NCBI RefSeq assembly: GCF_900163545.1
Contig: NZ_FUHW01000046.1
Span: 1-64,000, forward strand
Length of the DNA: 64,000 nucleotides
Origin: Arthrobacter rhombi
GTDB lineage: Bacteria > Actinomycetota > Actinomycetes > Actinomycetales > Micrococcaceae
Direction: 5' to 3'
The notes under the pieces are model-generated. The model was not told the DNA's origin. It searched no databases and saw nothing but the letters and a program-made list of their open reading frames with translations. Each line of letters opens with the position of its first letter. The stretch's first letter is position 1. Both the position numbers and the translations under genes were made by a program. Positions 19,355-30,609 of this stretch are shown in pieces.

Positions 19355-20538
19355 GCGTCAACACCACCCCCGAACCGGCAGTACTGGTCCTGGAGGACGG
19401 CCGGATCTTCCGCGGCCGCGCCTATGGCGCCGGCGGCACCACCTTGGGAGAGGCAGTCTTCACCACCGGCATGACCGGCTACCAGGAGACCCTCACCGAC
19501 CCCTCCTACGCCCGCCAGCTCATCGTCCAGACGACACCCCATATCGGCAATACGGGAATCAACGTCGAGGACAACGAATCCGATCGCATCTGGGCTGCCG
19601 GCTACGTTGTCCGTGACGCGGCCCGCCGCCCCTCCAACTGGCGTTCCGAAGGCAGCCTGGACGATGAACTCATCCGGCAGGGCATCGTGGGCATCCAGGG
19701 GGTCGACACCCGGGCCATCACCCGGCACCTGCGCGAACGCGGAGCCATGAAGGCGGGCATCTTCTCCGGGGACGACGCAGCGGCCACCGATGCCGAACTC
19801 GTCGCCCGGGTCGCCGAACAGGAATCGATGGAGGGCTCCCAGCTGGCCGAGGAGGTCAGCGCGAAAACCGCCTACACCGTCGAACCTGCCGACTACGGTT
19901 GGCAGGGCGAACCGCGGTTCACCATTGCCGCCATCGACCTGGGCATCAAATCCACCACCCCGGAACGGCTGGCCGAGCGGGGACTGCGCGTGCACGTGAT
20001 CCCCGCGACCAGCAGCTTCGAGGACATCACCGCATTGAATCCTGATGGCGTGTTCATCTCCAACGGGCCAGGGGACCCGGCCACCGCCACCGACCAGGTG
20101 GCCACCCTGCGCCGGGTGCTCGACGCACGGATCCCGTACTTCGGCATCTGCTTCGGCAACCAGATCCTGGGCCGGGCGCTGGGCTTCGGGACCTATAAAC
20201 TGCGCTACGGGCACCGCGGCATCAACCAGCCGGTCATGGACCTGTCCACCGGGAAGGTGGAGATCACCAGCCAAAACCACGGCTTCGCGGTCGACGCACC
20301 CCGCGGGGGCGCCTTCCAGGCCCCCGAGCAGAAATACGGTCGCGTCGAAGTGTCCCATGTCTCCTTGAACGACGACGTCGTGGAGGGGCTGCACTGCCTC
20401 GACCTTCCGGCGTTCTCCGTCCAATACCACCCCGAGGCGGCTGCCGGACCCCACGATTCCGCCTACCTCTTTGACCGCTTTTTTGACCTGATGGCCGCCA
20501 ACGGCGCCCACTCCACGAACTCCAAGGAAGAGAACTAA
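19351..20538 (+). CDS. carA: Carbamoyl-phosphate synthase small subunit
   Basis: Glutaminase subunit that feeds ammonia to CarB. The 395 residues comprise the N-terminal CPSase small-chain domain and a class I glutamine amidotransferase domain. The triad is C267 in [10 protein letters not shown]360 and E362 in QYHPEA. It overlaps the PH-like gene by 4 nt and carB by one base (TAATG), which favours equimolar synthesis. A single carAB pair in the pyr operon probably serves both arginine and pyrimidine synthesis. Confidence 0.98.
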   Translation: MSVNTTPEPAVLVLEDGRIFRGRAYGAGGTTLGEAVFTTGMTGYQETLTDPSYARQLIVQTTPHIGNTGINVEDNESDRIWAAGYVVRDAARRPSNWRSEGSLDDELIRQGIVGIQGVDTRAITRHLRERGAMKAGIFSGDDAAATDAELVARVAEQESMEGSQLAEEVSAKTAYTVEPADYGWQGEPRFTIAAIDLGIKSTTPERLAERGLRVHVIPATSSFEDITALNPDGVFISNGPGDPATATDQVATLRRVLDARIPYFGICFGNQILGRALGFGTYKLRYGHRGINQPVMDLSTGKVEITSQNHGFAVDAPRGGAFQAPEQKYGRVEVSHVSLNDDVVEGLHCLDLPAFSVQYHPEAAAGPHDSAYLFDRFFDLMAANGAHSTNSKEEN

Positions 20539-23500
20539 TGCCCAAGCGCGAAGACCTCAAGTCAGTCCTGGTCATCGGGTCGGGCCCGATCGTCATCGGA
20601 CAGGCCGCCGAATTCGACTACTCCGGAACCCAAGCCCTGCGCGTGCTGCGCGAGGAAGGCCTGCGGGTCATCCTGGTCAACTCAAACCCGGCCACCATCA
20701 TGACCGACCCGGAGTTCGCCGACGCGACCTACATCGAACCCATCACCCCCGAGGTGGTGGAAAAGATCATCGCCAAGGAACGCCCCGACGCCGTCCTGCC
20801 GACCTTGGGCGGGCAGACCGCCCTGAACACTGCTATCGCCCTGGATAAGTCGGGGGCACTACAGCGCTATAACGTCGAACTCATCGGCGCGAACATCGAG
20901 GCCATCGAACTCGGCGAGGACCGCGAGAAGTTCAAGGGTGTCGTCGAACGCTGTGGTGCCGAGTCGGCGAAGTCCATCATCGTGCACTCCATGGACGAAG
21001 CTTTTGCCGCCGTCGAGGAACTGAACTACCCCGTCGTCGTCCGCCCCTCCTTCACCATGGGAGGCCTGGGCTCGGGGATGGCCTATAACGCGCAGGACCT
21101 GCGCCGTATCGCCGGTGCCGGCATCCAGTACTCACCAACCTCCGAGGTGCTCCTGGAGGAGTCCATCCTGGGCTGGAAGGAATACGAGCTGGAAATGATG
21201 CGCGACGCCAACGACAACGTCGTCGTCGTCTGCTCCATCGAGAACTTCGACCCCGTGGGCGTGCACACCGGCGACTCCATCACCGTGGCCCCCGCCATGA
21301 CGTTGACCGACCGGGAATACCAGAAGCTGCGCACCATCTCCATCGCGGTCATCCGTGAGGTCGGGGTGGACACCGGCGGCTGCAACATCCAGTTCGCGAT
21401 CGAACCCGATACCGGTCGTGTCGTCGTCATCGAGATGAACCCTCGGGTATCGCGTTCCTCGGCGCTGGCGTCGAAGGCCACCGGTTTCGCGATCGCCAAG
21501 ATCGCCACCAAACTCTCCCTCGGATACACCCTGGACGAGATCCCCAACGACATCACCCGCAAGACCCCGGCCAGCTTCGAACCGGCCCTGGACTATGTGG
21601 TGGTCAAGGTCCCGCGGTTCGCCTTCGAGAAGTTCCCGGCAGCGGATCCGACACTGACCACCACCATGAAGTCGGTGGGGGAGGCCATGGCCATCGGACG
21701 GAACTTCACCGAGGCCCTCCAGAAGGCACTGCGTTCACTCGAGCAGCGTGACGCCCAACTGGAATTCAGCAAACCCAACGCCCTGGACGTCCCCGGCCTG
21801 CTCGAACGCAGCCGGGTGGGCACCACCGGCCGGCTGGCCATGGTCCAGCAGGCACTGCTGGGTGGGGCGAGCATCGAGGAAACCTACGAGGCCACCGGAA
21901 TCGACCCGTGGTATCTGGACCAGCTGGTCCTCATCAACGAGATCGCCGAACAGATCCGGGAGGCCGGTTCCCTCACCGAGGACGTGCTGCGCCTGGCCAA
22001 ACGCCATGGCTTCTCCGACGAGCAGATCGGTGCACTGACCCACACCCCCGAGGCAGTGGTTCGCGGTATTCGCCACGCCTTGGGCGTGCGGCCGGTCTAT
22101 AAGACCGTCGATACCTGCGCCGCCGAATTCGCCGCCTACACCCCGTACCACTACTCCTCCTACGACGAGGAGACCGAGGTCGAGCTCCATGAGAAGCCCT
22201 CGATCATCATCCTGGGTTCCGGGCCCAACCGGATCGGCCAGGGCATCGAGTTCGACTACTCCTGCGTCCACGCGACCATGGCCCTGCGGGAAGCCGGACA
22301 TGAGACGGTCATGATCAACTGCAACCCCGAAACCGTCTCCACCGACTACGACATCTCCACCCGGCTCTACTTCGAACCGCTGACCCTGGAGGACGTGCTG
22401 GAGGTCATCCACGCAGAGGAGGCCACCGGTGGGGTGTTGGGCGTCTTCGTTCAGCTCGGCGGGCAGACCCCGTTGAAGCTGGCCCAGGAACTGGCCGACG
22501 CGGGGGTGCCGATCCTGGGCACCTCACCGGAGGCGATCGATCTGGCCGAACACCGGGGCGCCTTCCAACAGGTCCTGGACGCCGGCGGGCTCATCGCCCC
22601 GAAAAACGGGACAGCAGTGTCCTTCGAGGACGCCAAGCGCATTGCCGACGAGATCGGCTACCCGGTCCTGGTCCGCCCCTCCTACGTGCTGGGCGGCCGC
22701 GGCATGGAAATCGTCTACGACGAGGCAAACCTCGCCCGGTACATCGAAAACGCCACCGAAATCACCGTTGACCACCCGGTGCTGGTGGACAGGTTCCTCG
22801 AAGACGCCATCGAAATCGACGTCGACGCCCTCTATGACGGCACCGATATCTACGTCGGCGGAATCATGGAGCACGTGGAGGAAGCGGGGATCCACTCGGG
22901 AGATTCTGCTTGTGTGCTGCCCCCGATCACCCTGGGCACCGAAGTCCAGGCGCGGGTCGCCGAGGCCACGTTGGCCATTGCCCGCGGGGTGGGGGTCCGC
23001 GGACTGATCAACATCCAGTTCGCCCTGGCCTCCGACGTGCTCTACGTCATCGAAGCCAACCCGCGCGCTTCCCGCACGGTGCCCTTCGTGTCCAAGGCCA
23101 CCGGCGTGCAACTGGCCAAGGGTGCGGCCCTGATCGGTACGGGTGTTTCGATCAAGCATCTCCGCGAGGTCCATCACCTGCTGCCCGCCACCGGCGACGG
23201 ATCGCATCTTCCCGACGACGCCCCGGTCTCGGTGAAGGAAGCCGTCCTGCCCTTCGCTCGATTCCGCACCCCGGAGGGTCGGGTCGTCGATTCCCTGCTG
23301 GGCCCGGAAATGCGCTCCACCGGCGAAGTGATGGGGATCGACAAATACTTCGATACCGCCTTTGCCAAGAGCCAGGCTGCGGCGAATTCACCGTTGCCCA
23401 CCCACGGGCGCGTCTTCGTTTCGGTGGCCAACCGGGATAAGCGCTCCATCGTGTTGCCGGTCAAACACCTGGCGGATCTGGGCTTCGAAATCATCTCCAC

Positions 23501-23837
23501 GGGAGGTACGGCCGAGGTGCTGCGCCGTAATGGCATCACCGCCACCGTGGTGCGCAAGGTGCGGGAGGGCACCGAGGACGGTGAACCGACGATCGCGGAT
23601 TTGATCACCGACGGCAAGATCGACATGATCCTGAACACCCCTTCGGGGGGCGACGCCCGCGGCGACGGCTACGAGATCCGGGCTGCCGCCACCTCGGTCG
23701 GGACGCCGGTCATCACCACGGTGGCCTCCTTCGGGGCAGCCATCCAGGCCATCCAGGCGATGCGCCAATTCGAATGGTCGGTCACCTCCTTGCAGGAGCA
23801 CGCCGAACGGCTCAACAATTCCCGCCAGGGAGTCTGA
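20538..23837 (+). CDS. carB: Carbamoyl-phosphate synthase large subunit
   Basis: Makes carbamoyl phosphate from bicarbonate, ammonia and two ATP. The 1099-residue protein shows the duplicated ATP-grasp architecture: [20 protein letters not shown] near the N-terminus is repeated as [20 protein letters not shown] at about residue 557. The oligomerisation domain lies between them. The C-terminal MGS-like allosteric domain (about 950-1090) includes [17 protein letters not shown], where UMP and ornithine act in homologues. It begins at the ATG that shares one base with the carA stop. It is full length with no disruption. Confidence 0.98.
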   Translation: MPKREDLKSVLVIGSGPIVIGQAAEFDYSGTQALRVLREEGLRVILVNSNPATIMTDPEFADATYIEPITPEVVEKIIAKERPDAVLPTLGGQTALNTAIALDKSGALQRYNVELIGANIEAIELGEDREKFKGVVERCGAESAKSIIVHSMDEAFAAVEELNYPVVVRPSFTMGGLGSGMAYNAQDLRRIAGAGIQYSPTSEVLLEESILGWKEYELEMMRDANDNVVVVCSIENFDPVGVHTGDSITVAPAMTLTDREYQKLRTISIAVIREVGVDTGGCNIQFAIEPDTGRVVVIEMNPRVSRSSALASKATGFAIAKIATKLSLGYTLDEIPNDITRKTPASFEPALDYVVVKVPRFAFEKFPAADPTLTTTMKSVGEAMAIGRNFTEALQKALRSLEQRDAQLEFSKPNALDVPGLLERSRVGTTGRLAMVQQALLGGASIEETYEATGIDPWYLDQLVLINEIAEQIREAGSLTEDVLRLAKRHGFSDEQIGALTHTPEAVVRGIRHALGVRPVYKTVDTCAAEFAAYTPYHYSSYDEETEVELHEKPSIIILGSGPNRIGQGIEFDYSCVHATMALREAGHETVMINCNPETVSTDYDISTRLYFEPLTLEDVLEVIHAEEATGGVLGVFVQLGGQTPLKLAQELADAGVPILGTSPEAIDLAEHRGAFQQVLDAGGLIAPKNGTAVSFEDAKRIADEIGYPVLVRPSYVLGGRGMEIVYDEANLARYIENATEITVDHPVLVDRFLEDAIEIDVDALYDGTDIYVGGIMEHVEEAGIHSGDSACVLPPITLGTEVQARVAEATLAIARGVGVRGLINIQFALASDVLYVIEANPRASRTVPFVSKATGVQLAKGAALIGTGVSIKHLREVHHLLPATGDGSHLPDDAPVSVKEAVLPFARFRTPEGRVVDSLLGPEMRSTGEVMGIDKYFDTAFAKSQAAANSPLPTHGRVFVSVANRDKRSIVLPVKHLADLGFEIISTGGTAEVLRRNGITATVVRKVREGTEDGEPTIADLITDGKIDMILNTPSGGDARGDGYEIRAAATSVGTPVITTVASFGAAIQAIQAMRQFEWSVTSLQEHAERLNNSRQGV

Positions 23838-23840
23838 GTC

Positions 23841-24689
23841 GTGACCGCAGAACACGACGCCGGCCGGGAGCCTTTCGGCTCCCGGCTCGGGCGGGCCATG
23901 AGGCAGTACGGCCCCCTCTGCGTCGGCATCGACCCGCATCCCGGGCTCCTCGCCGACTGGTCGTTGCCGGACAGTGCTGCAGGGGTGGAACGCTTCGCCC
24001 TGACCGTCGTGGAGGCCATGGCGGGTCAGGTGGCCCTGGTCAAACCCCAGGTCGCCCTCTTTGAACGCCACGGTTCCGCCGGTATGGCCGCACTGGAACG
24101 GACGCTGGCCGCCTGCACCGAGGCCGACCTACTCACTTTGGCCGATGCCAAACGCGGGGATATTGGCTCCACCATGGCCGCCTACGCTGACGCGTGGCTC
24201 CGCGATGGCTCCCCGCTGGCAGCCGATGCCGTGACGTTGAGCCCCTATCTGGGCTTCGGTTCGCTGCGCCCTGCCCTGGAGCTCGCAGCCTCATCTGGCC
24301 GGGGGGTTTTCGTGCTCGGACTAACCTCCAACCCCGAGGGGGCCAGCGTCCAACATGTTGGCGGGGCAGCCTCGGTGGCTCGGAGGATCGTCGAAGCAAC
24401 AGCCGTGGAGAACGAGGGCTCCGTTCTGGGGTCCACGGGGCTGGTGATCGGTGCGACCGTCGGCCCAGCCCTGCGGGAGCTGGGGATCGACTTGGCGGCC
24501 AGCCATGCACCGATCCTTGCCCCCGGACTGGGGGCACAAGGGGCGACGCCGGCAGATTTGCGTGCGGTGTTCGGCTCCGTCTGGGATCAGCTGGTTCCGA
24601 CGTCGAGCCGCGATATCTTGCGAAACGGACCCGACGTTGCCTCCCTGCGTGCCGCCGCAGCCGGCGTGCAGGATTCCTTGCGCGACTGA
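23841..24689 (+). CDS. pyrF: Orotidine 5'-phosphate decarboxylase, type 2
   Basis: Decarboxylates OMP to UMP. The 282-residue protein belongs to the longer type 2 family seen in mycobacteria. It has the catalytic D102-AK104-RGDIG, the CVGIDPHPGLL N-terminal strand and the LAPGLGAQGATPADL phosphate loop. The GTG at 23841 follows the carB stop by 3 nt. pyrD and pyrE are not in the window. It is the last gene before a 119-nt gap, so it probably ends the pyr operon, although no hairpin is visible there. Confidence 0.95.
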   Translation: MTAEHDAGREPFGSRLGRAMRQYGPLCVGIDPHPGLLADWSLPDSAAGVERFALTVVEAMAGQVALVKPQVALFERHGSAGMAALERTLAACTEADLLTLADAKRGDIGSTMAAYADAWLRDGSPLAADAVTLSPYLGFGSLRPALELAASSGRGVFVLGLTSNPEGASVQHVGGAASVARRIVEATAVENEGSVLGSTGLVIGATVGPALRELGIDLAASHAPILAPGLGAQGATPADLRAVFGSVWDQLVPTSSRDILRNGPDVASLRAAAAGVQDSLRD

Positions 24690-24808
24690 GGATCTGCGGC
24701 TCAGCCCATTGCGCCTGCTCCCAGGGTTCGCTAGGTTCGGATCACATCGTCACTAGGGACGTTCGGTTCCTGGCGACGACAGATTCCTAGCCGGCAGGGG
24801 ATTACGCT

Positions 24809-25144
24809 ATGGTTTTGAAGTCATTATCGGAGGAAGACCGCGCGAAGGCGCGGGCCAAGGCTCTGGTCTCGCGAACGCGACGAGCCGAAGTGAAGAACAG
24901 CTTCGGTCGCGGTGAGCTGACCATTGCGGAACTGCTTGAACTGGCCAGGAGCGATGAGGCGGTCGGACGTTTACGCGTGACGGATCTGCTGGAGTCGGTT
25001 CCCGGGATCGGGTCGGTCAGGGCCGCGGCGTTGATGGAACGCATCGGCATCTCGGCTAATCGTCGGCTCCGCGGCCTGGGCCGCAAACAGCAGGCGGCGC
25101 TGCGGTCCCACTTCGACGACACGCCGCCCCACGTAAAAAAGTAA
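24809..25144 (+). CDS. mihF: Integration host factor, actinobacterial type (mIHF)
   Basis: Nucleoid-associated protein that binds and bends DNA; it is essential in mycobacteria and unrelated to the proteobacterial IHF alpha/beta pair. The 111-residue basic protein has an N-terminal helix rich in Lys/Arg (residues 1-35) and a helix-two-turn-helix core ending [18 protein letters not shown], with the helix-hairpin-like GIGSVRA turn. It starts at ATG 24809 with AGGGGA upstream and precedes gmk by 11 nt, the usual arrangement. The preceding 119 nt should contain a promoter, but I could not identify one. Confidence 0.94.
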   Translation: MVLKSLSEEDRAKARAKALVSRTRRAEVKNSFGRGELTIAELLELARSDEAVGRLRVTDLLESVPGIGSVRAAALMERIGISANRRLRGLGRKQQAALRSHFDDTPPHVKK

Positions 25145-25155
25145 CAAAGGACACC

Positions 25156-25734
25156 ATGCCGGCTTCCAGCCACCCGCCCGTCACCGTTCTCGCCGGTCCC
25201 ACAGCAGTAGGCAAGGGGACCGTATCCACCTATATTCGCGATCATTATCCGGAGGTGTGGCTCTCCGTTTCGGCTACGACGCGTGACCCGCGGCCGGGCG
25301 AGCAGGATGGGGTCCACTACTTCTTTGTCGGGCCCCAGGCCTTCGACGAACTGGTCGGAGCCGGGGACATGCTCGAATGGGCGGTGGTTCACGGGCGCAA
25401 CCGCTACGGGACGATTCGTACCAAGGTCGAGGAAGCCGTTGCCGCCGGTCGCCGGGTCCTGTTGGAGATCGATTTGCAGGGTGCCCGCCAGGTCAAGGAG
25501 TCGCTTCCGGAAGCAAAATTCGTCTTTCTTGCCCCGCCCAGTTGGGAAGAATTGGTGCGCCGACTCATCGGACGAGGCACCGAATCCGAGGAGGAGCAGC
25601 AAAGACGGCTCGATACCGCTAAACTGGAACTTGCTGCCGAATCCGAATTCGACGTCACCATCGTGAACGACGATATTCGGCGTGCAGCCGACGAGCTGGT
25701 TTCCCAGATGGGCCTGACTCCGCACGAGCGGTAG
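25156..25734 (+). CDS. gmk: Guanylate kinase
   Basis: Phosphorylates GMP to GDP with ATP. The 192-residue protein has the P-loop GPTAVGKGT (starting at about residue 14), the GMP-binding [19 protein letters not shown] segment and the [11 protein letters not shown] Walker B region. The lid contains [20 protein letters not shown] 25156 has AAAGGA about 7 nt upstream. It sits between mihF and rpoZ in what looks like one transcript. Confidence 0.97.
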   Translation: MPASSHPPVTVLAGPTAVGKGTVSTYIRDHYPEVWLSVSATTRDPRPGEQDGVHYFFVGPQAFDELVGAGDMLEWAVVHGRNRYGTIRTKVEEAVAAGRRVLLEIDLQGARQVKESLPEAKFVFLAPPSWEELVRRLIGRGTESEEEQQRRLDTAKLELAAESEFDVTIVNDDIRRAADELVSQMGLTPHER

Positions 25735-25782
25735 TCAGGGTCAACCGGCACCGACGAACACCACACAGAATTTGGAGGCTTC

Positions 25783-26049
25783 GTGTCTACGAACACCGAA
25801 GGCATCATCAATCCGCCGATCGACGAGCTGCTGACCACCACGGATTCCAAGTACGCCTTGGTGATCAACTCGGCCAAGCGCGCACGCCAGATCAACGCCT
25901 ACTACTCGCAGCTGCATGAGGGCCTGTTTGAGTATGTCGGCCCGCTGGTCGATACCCAGCTGAACGAAAAGCCGCTGTCCATCGCCTTGCGTGAAATCAA
26001 CGAAGGTCTCCTGCAGGTCAAGCCGTTGGCCGCCGAAGACGCCGAGTAG
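25783..26049 (+). CDS. rpoZ: DNA-directed RNA polymerase subunit omega
   Basis: Small subunit that aids folding and assembly of the beta-prime subunit. The 88 residues include [30 protein letters not shown], the family core near the N-terminus, and the helical [16 protein letters not shown] ending. The start is GTG 25783 with GGAGG about 7 nt upstream. It lies in its conserved place between gmk and coaBC. Confidence 0.97.
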   Translation: MSTNTEGIINPPIDELLTTTDSKYALVINSAKRARQINAYYSQLHEGLFEYVGPLVDTQLNEKPLSIALREINEGLLQVKPLAAEDAE

Positions 26050-26057
26050 CACCACCC

Positions 26058-27326
26058 GTGACGGCCCAGCAGCGCATAGTCCTCGGTATAGGCGGCGGGA
26101 TCGCCGCCTATAAAGTTGCGTCGCTGCTGCGCCTGTTCACCGAATCGGGTCATCAGGTCGATGTTGTTCCCACCGAATCCTCGCTTCAGTTCGTCGGCAA
26201 GGCCACGTGGGAAGCCCTGTCCGGGCGTCCGGTGAACACCAGCGTGTTCGAGGCCGTGGAGGACGTCAATCACGTCCGTCTCGGCCAGGACGCGGACCTG
26301 ATCGTCATCGCCCCGGCCACCGCAGACCTGATGGCACGGCTCGCCGCAGGGATGGCCAACGACCTGCTGACCAACACCGTTTTGGCCAGCAGGGCGCCGG
26401 TCGTCCTGGCGCCGGCGATGCATACCGGAATGTGGGAGAACGCCGCCACCACCGCCAACGTGGCCACCTTGCGCTCCCGGGGGATCACCGTCATCGATCC
26501 GGCCGTGGGGCGTCTGACCGGCAAGGACACCGGGGCGGGGCGCCTGCCCGACGCCGAAGACCTTTTCGCGGCAGTGCAACGCTTCCTGCCGCCACCTACA
26601 CAGCAAAAACCCCCGGGGGAGGCGGCGCCCCCCTCGGGTGAAACTGCCTTGACGGGCCGAACCATCGTCGTCTCCGCCGGCGGTACCCGTGAGCCCCTGG
26701 ACCCCGTCCGGTTCCTGGGTAACCGTTCCTCGGGTAAACAAGGTACGGCCATCGCCCGGGCCGCCCTGGCTGCCGGCGCCACCGTCCGGCTGGTCGCTGC
26801 CCACTTGGAAACCGACGTCCCCGAAGGCGTCGAGCTGAGCACCGCCTCCACTGCACTGGAACTACGCGACGCCGTCACCGAAGCCTGCCAGGGGGCCGAC
26901 GCCGTGATCATGGCGGCGGCTGTCGCCGACTTCCGGCCCGCCGATTATGCCGGCACCAAGATCAAGAAGGTGGGCGAGGACGGGGCCCCCACCGTATCCC
27001 TGGTGCGCAACCCGGATATTCTCGCCGGTCTCGTCGGCCACCGCCGGCAGAACCCGGACGCGGGCCCGGGCCTCATCGTCGGATTCGCCGCCGAAACCGG
27101 TGACACCCACGGCTCGGTCCTGGAGTACGCGCGGGCCAAGCTGACGCGAAAGGGCTGTGACCTGCTGGTTGTCAATGAGGTCTCCACCACCCTCGGCTTC
27201 GGTACCGAAGACAACACGGTGACCATCCTGGCCGCGGACGGCGGCCCAGAGGCCCGGTTTGCCGGGACCAAGGACGAGGTTGCCCGCGGACTGATCGCGA
27301 CGTTGGGAACCCTTTTGAACCGGTAG
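26058..27326 (+). CDS. coaBC: Bifunctional phosphopantothenoylcysteine decarboxylase / phosphopantothenate--cysteine ligase
   Basis: Carries out two consecutive steps of coenzyme A synthesis. The N-terminal CoaC flavoprotein domain (residues 1-175) has GIGGGIAAYK, the NDLLTN motif and APAMHTGMWEN, a variant of the PxMNxxMW signature. The C-terminal CoaB domain (about 205-420) begins VSAGGTREPLDPVRFLGNRSSG and contains ADFRPADYAGTKIKK. A proline-rich linker of about 25 residues joins them. GTG 26058 is 8 nt after rpoZ with no clear ribosome site. The 422 residues are normal length. Confidence 0.96.
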   Translation: MTAQQRIVLGIGGGIAAYKVASLLRLFTESGHQVDVVPTESSLQFVGKATWEALSGRPVNTSVFEAVEDVNHVRLGQDADLIVIAPATADLMARLAAGMANDLLTNTVLASRAPVVLAPAMHTGMWENAATTANVATLRSRGITVIDPAVGRLTGKDTGAGRLPDAEDLFAAVQRFLPPPTQQKPPGEAAPPSGETALTGRTIVVSAGGTREPLDPVRFLGNRSSGKQGTAIARAALAAGATVRLVAAHLETDVPEGVELSTASTALELRDAVTEACQGADAVIMAAAVADFRPADYAGTKIKKVGEDGAPTVSLVRNPDILAGLVGHRRQNPDAGPGLIVGFAAETGDTHGSVLEYARAKLTRKGCDLLVVNEVSTTLGFGTEDNTVTILAADGGPEARFAGTKDEVARGLIATLGTLLNR

Positions 27327-27335
27327 AGTAATCGG

Positions 27336-28541
27336 GTGACTTCCCAGAATCCCGCCTTGCGCCTGTTCAGCTCCGAATCCGTCACTGAAGGCCACCCAGA
27401 TAAGATCTGCGACCAGATCAGCGACGCCATCCTTGATGCGATGCTCGCCCAGGACCCCAACTCGCGGGTGGCCGTGGAAACGTTGGTCACCACCGGGCTG
27501 GTGCACGTCGCCGGGGAGGTCACCACCGCAGGCTACGTCGAGATCCCGCATCTGGTGCGCAAAACGATCCTGGACATCGGCTATGACTCCTCGGCCAACG
27601 GGTTCGACGGGGCCCGCTGCGGGGTCTCGGTCTCCATCGGCCAACAGTCCCAGGAGATTGCCGATGGCGTCTTCAACTCGTGGGAACAGCGTCAAGGCAC
27701 GGGCCAGGATCCCCGGGACGCCCAAGGCGCGGGGGACCAGGGCATCATGTTCGGCTATGCCTCCGATGAGACCCCGGTTTTGATGCCCACCCCCATCTGG
27801 CTGGCCCAGCGGCTATCCGAGAAGCTCACCGAAGTCCGCAAGACCGGCTCACAGCCACTCTTGCGTCCCGACGGCAAAACCCAGGTCACCATCGGCTACG
27901 ACGGGAACGTGCCGGTCTCGGTGGAGACCATCGTCGTCTCCTCCCAACACGCCCGCGAACTGGAACTCGAAGCGTTACGGACCGACCTCCATGAACTGGT
28001 CGTCCGCCCCGTCCTGGCGGGAATCGACCTGGACATCACCAATACCCGGATCATCCTGAATCCATCGGGCCCGTTCATCATTGGTGGCCCCGTCGGAGAT
28101 GCCGGGCTGACCGGACGCAAGATCATCGTGGACACCTACGGCGGTTTCGCCCGCCACGGAGGTGGCGCCTTCTCCGGTAAGGATCCCTCCAAGGTCGACC
28201 GGTCGGCAGCGTACGCCATGCGTTGGATCGCCAAGAACGTGGTGGCCGCAGGTCTGGCACGCCGCGCCGAAATCCAGGTGGCCTACGCCATCGGTGTCGC
28301 CCGGCCCGTCGGTCTCTATGTGGAGACCTTTGGTACCGAAACCGTGGATCCGCTGAAGATCGCCACTGCCATCGAGGAAATCTTCGATCTGCGCCCACTG
28401 GGTATCATCGAGGACCTTGACCTGAAACGACCTATTTACCAGCGCACCGCAGCGCATGGCCACTTTGGCCGAGAGGAACCAGGCTTCACCTGGGAGCAGA
28501 CGAACCGCGTCGACGCGCTGCGGCACTACTTCAACTTCTAG
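27336..28541 (+). CDS. metK: S-adenosylmethionine synthase
   Basis: Forms SAM from methionine and ATP. The 401-residue protein shows the three-domain MAT fold, with [17 protein letters not shown], the methionine loop [26 protein letters not shown] and the phosphate loop [19 protein letters not shown]. It starts at GTG 27336, 9 nt after coaBC. No SAM riboswitch lies upstream, consistent with expression from the operon promoter. The stop is followed at once by a strong AGGAGGG that serves priA. Confidence 0.98.
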   Translation: MTSQNPALRLFSSESVTEGHPDKICDQISDAILDAMLAQDPNSRVAVETLVTTGLVHVAGEVTTAGYVEIPHLVRKTILDIGYDSSANGFDGARCGVSVSIGQQSQEIADGVFNSWEQRQGTGQDPRDAQGAGDQGIMFGYASDETPVLMPTPIWLAQRLSEKLTEVRKTGSQPLLRPDGKTQVTIGYDGNVPVSVETIVVSSQHARELELEALRTDLHELVVRPVLAGIDLDITNTRIILNPSGPFIIGGPVGDAGLTGRKIIVDTYGGFARHGGGAFSGKDPSKVDRSAAYAMRWIAKNVVAAGLARRAEIQVAYAIGVARPVGLYVETFGTETVDPLKIATAIEEIFDLRPLGIIEDLDLKRPIYQRTAAHGHFGREEPGFTWEQTNRVDALRHYFNF

Positions 28542-28551
28542 GAGGGCCCGC

Positions 28552-30609
28552 GTGGACCGGTCAGCGTCCGAGCCCGAGCAGCCCACGTTGCTGCAGGGTT
28601 TCGACCTGCGCCGGCCCCTGCCAACCGGTGTCACCCCGGCGGCCTCGCTGCCCGTCGCGCGGGTTTTGTTGGAGACCCAGGTGCCCCATCTGGACCGGTT
28701 CTACGACTACCTGGTCCCCGCCGACCTGGACGCCGTCGCCGTCCCCGGGGTTCGTATCAGGGCCCGTTTCGGCGGGCAGGAACTCACCGGCTACCTCGTC
28801 GAGCGGCTCACCGAAACCGACCCCGGACTGAAGCTCCAACCCCTGGGCAAGGTCGTCTCGCCGGAGGTCGTCCTGCGCCCCGACGTCCTGGCGCTGTGCC
28901 GGGCGGTGGCTGACCGCTATGCGGGAACCCTTCCCGATGTGGTCCGCTCGGCCATCCCACCGAGGATGGCGCGCGTCGAAACCGAAATCAGTGCCGCGGA
29001 CGCCTCGGATGCACCACGGGCCGCGCAGCCCATGATCCCCAAAGACCAGAGCGAGGCCTGGCCTCCGTCCTGCCTGATGCAGTACGACGGCGGCACCGGG
29101 TTCGGGCAGGCCCTCACCGCTGGCGAGTCTCCACGGGCCGTGCTCAGCGTGATCCCCAACCAGCCGGGCGGCTGGCCGGCGCTACTCACCGAGGCGGTGG
29201 CTGCCTGTTTGGATTCGGGACGCGGAGCCCTGGTGGTCGTGCCCGATGCCCGCGACCTGGAACGGCTCAGCGAGACACTGACCGCGACGCTGGGACCTGC
29301 CGCCGTCGCCCGGCTCAGCGCCGAGGATGGCGCCACCCCGCGGTACCGCGAATTCCTCCGGGTATCGCGGGGGCAGGCCACCGTCGCCGTGGGGACGCGG
29401 TCGGCGGCCTACGCCCCGGTCCATGACCTGGGCCTGGTGGTGCTCTGGGAGGACCAGGATTCCAGCCACGCAGAACCGCGGGCCCCCTACCAACATGCCC
29501 GCGAAACCCTGCTCTTGCGCGCCCAACTGGCCGGCTGCGCCTTGCTGATGGCCGGCACATCGCGCAGCGCTGAGGCCCAACGCCTCGTGTTGACCGGATG
29601 GGCCGTCGAACTTGCGGCCCCGCGGCCGCTGCTGCGGGCCCAGGCGCCCCGCGTGGTGGCCAGTTCGGACTCCTTCGAACAGGAACGCGATCCCGTCCTG
29701 CACGCCGCCCGGTTGCCGCGGTTGGCCTGGACGACGGCCTCGAAGGCGTTGGATCACGGTCCCGTCCTGGTCCAGGTCGCACGCACCGGGTTCCTGCCGG
29801 CGGTGCGCTGTGAACGGTGCCGCGAACCGGTGCGCTGCACCGAATGTTCGGGCCCCATGGGACTGGATCATTCCACTGCCGTACCCGGCTGCCGCTGGTG
29901 CGGGGTCCAAGCGCCGAACTGGAGCTGCCCCACCTGCGGGGGTCACCGTCTGCGGGCCGCGGCCATTGGCGCCGACCGTACCGCCGAAGAACTGGGGAGA
30001 GCCTTCCCGAAGGTCCCTGTCATCAGCGCCACCGGCGGCCTGCCCCGACGTCGCGTCCCCGGCTCCCCGTCACTCGTGGTCGCCACCCCGGGAGCCGAGC
30101 CGGTAGCCGAGGGAGGCTACGCGGCCGTGTTGTTGCTGGACGGGGACCGGATGCTCGCCCGTGACGAACTGCGCACCGGGGAGGAAGTGCTCCACCGGTG
30201 GCTCGCGGCGGCCTCATTGGCCAAAGCATCGCGCGACGGTGGTGTCGTGGTGATTGCCGCGGGGGAGTCGGATCCGGTGCGCGCCCTGGTGCGCTGGGAT
30301 GCCGCCGGCTTCGCCGAACGCGAGCTGAACCTGCGTCGGGACCTGGAACTGCCTCCGGCGGTGCGCACTGCTTCCCTGTCCGGCCCCGCCCGGTCGGCAG
30401 ACGCCTTTGCCGAGGCCCTCGAACTCCCGGAGGGTGTCCGGCTGACCGGGCCGGTCATCGAAGAGGACGGGGTCCACCGCTGGCTGCTGTTCTTCAGCTA
30501 CGGCCAAGGAGGTGCGGTCTGCACCGAATTACGGCGGGTCAAGGCCAGATCCTCGGCCAACCGGGACCCGGTGGTCAACGTGCGGGTCGACCCGCAGGGC
30601 CTGCTGTAG
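28552..30609 (+). CDS. priA: PriA-like primosomal protein N', helicase motifs degenerate
   Basis: Related to the replication-restart protein PriA. The 685 residues keep the N-terminal 3'-DNA-binding domain (from about residue 40, VARVLLETQVPHLDRFYDYLVP) and an eight-cysteine zinc cluster beginning at C420 (CERCREPVRCTEC, later CRWCG and CPTCGG). The Walker A region, expected near ALLTEAVAAC, lacks GKT. The DEEH box is replaced by WEDQD. Actinobacterial PriA proteins are known for this loss, so it probably acts as a DNA-binding scaffold, not a helicase. GTG 28552 has AGGAGGG at 28540-28546. Its last 35 nt overlap a convergent gene. Confidence 0.9.
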   Translation: MDRSASEPEQPTLLQGFDLRRPLPTGVTPAASLPVARVLLETQVPHLDRFYDYLVPADLDAVAVPGVRIRARFGGQELTGYLVERLTETDPGLKLQPLGKVVSPEVVLRPDVLALCRAVADRYAGTLPDVVRSAIPPRMARVETEISAADASDAPRAAQPMIPKDQSEAWPPSCLMQYDGGTGFGQALTAGESPRAVLSVIPNQPGGWPALLTEAVAACLDSGRGALVVVPDARDLERLSETLTATLGPAAVARLSAEDGATPRYREFLRVSRGQATVAVGTRSAAYAPVHDLGLVVLWEDQDSSHAEPRAPYQHARETLLLRAQLAGCALLMAGTSRSAEAQRLVLTGWAVELAAPRPLLRAQAPRVVASSDSFEQERDPVLHAARLPRLAWTTASKALDHGPVLVQVARTGFLPAVRCERCREPVRCTECSGPMGLDHSTAVPGCRWCGVQAPNWSCPTCGGHRLRAAAIGADRTAEELGRAFPKVPVISATGGLPRRRVPGSPSLVVATPGAEPVAEGGYAAVLLLDGDRMLARDELRTGEEVLHRWLAAASLAKASRDGGVVVIAAGESDPVRALVRWDAAGFAERELNLRRDLELPPAVRTASLSGPARSADAFAEALELPEGVRLTGPVIEEDGVHRWLLFFSYGQGGAVCTELRRVKARSSANRDPVVNVRVDPQGLL

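Noticed and set aside
19297-20511. 404-codon open frame on the minus strand
   Set aside because: It is antisense to carA; a codon-bias shadow.
27300-27340. SAM riboswitch upstream of metK
   Set aside because: Only 9 nt separate coaBC and metK; there is no room for one.
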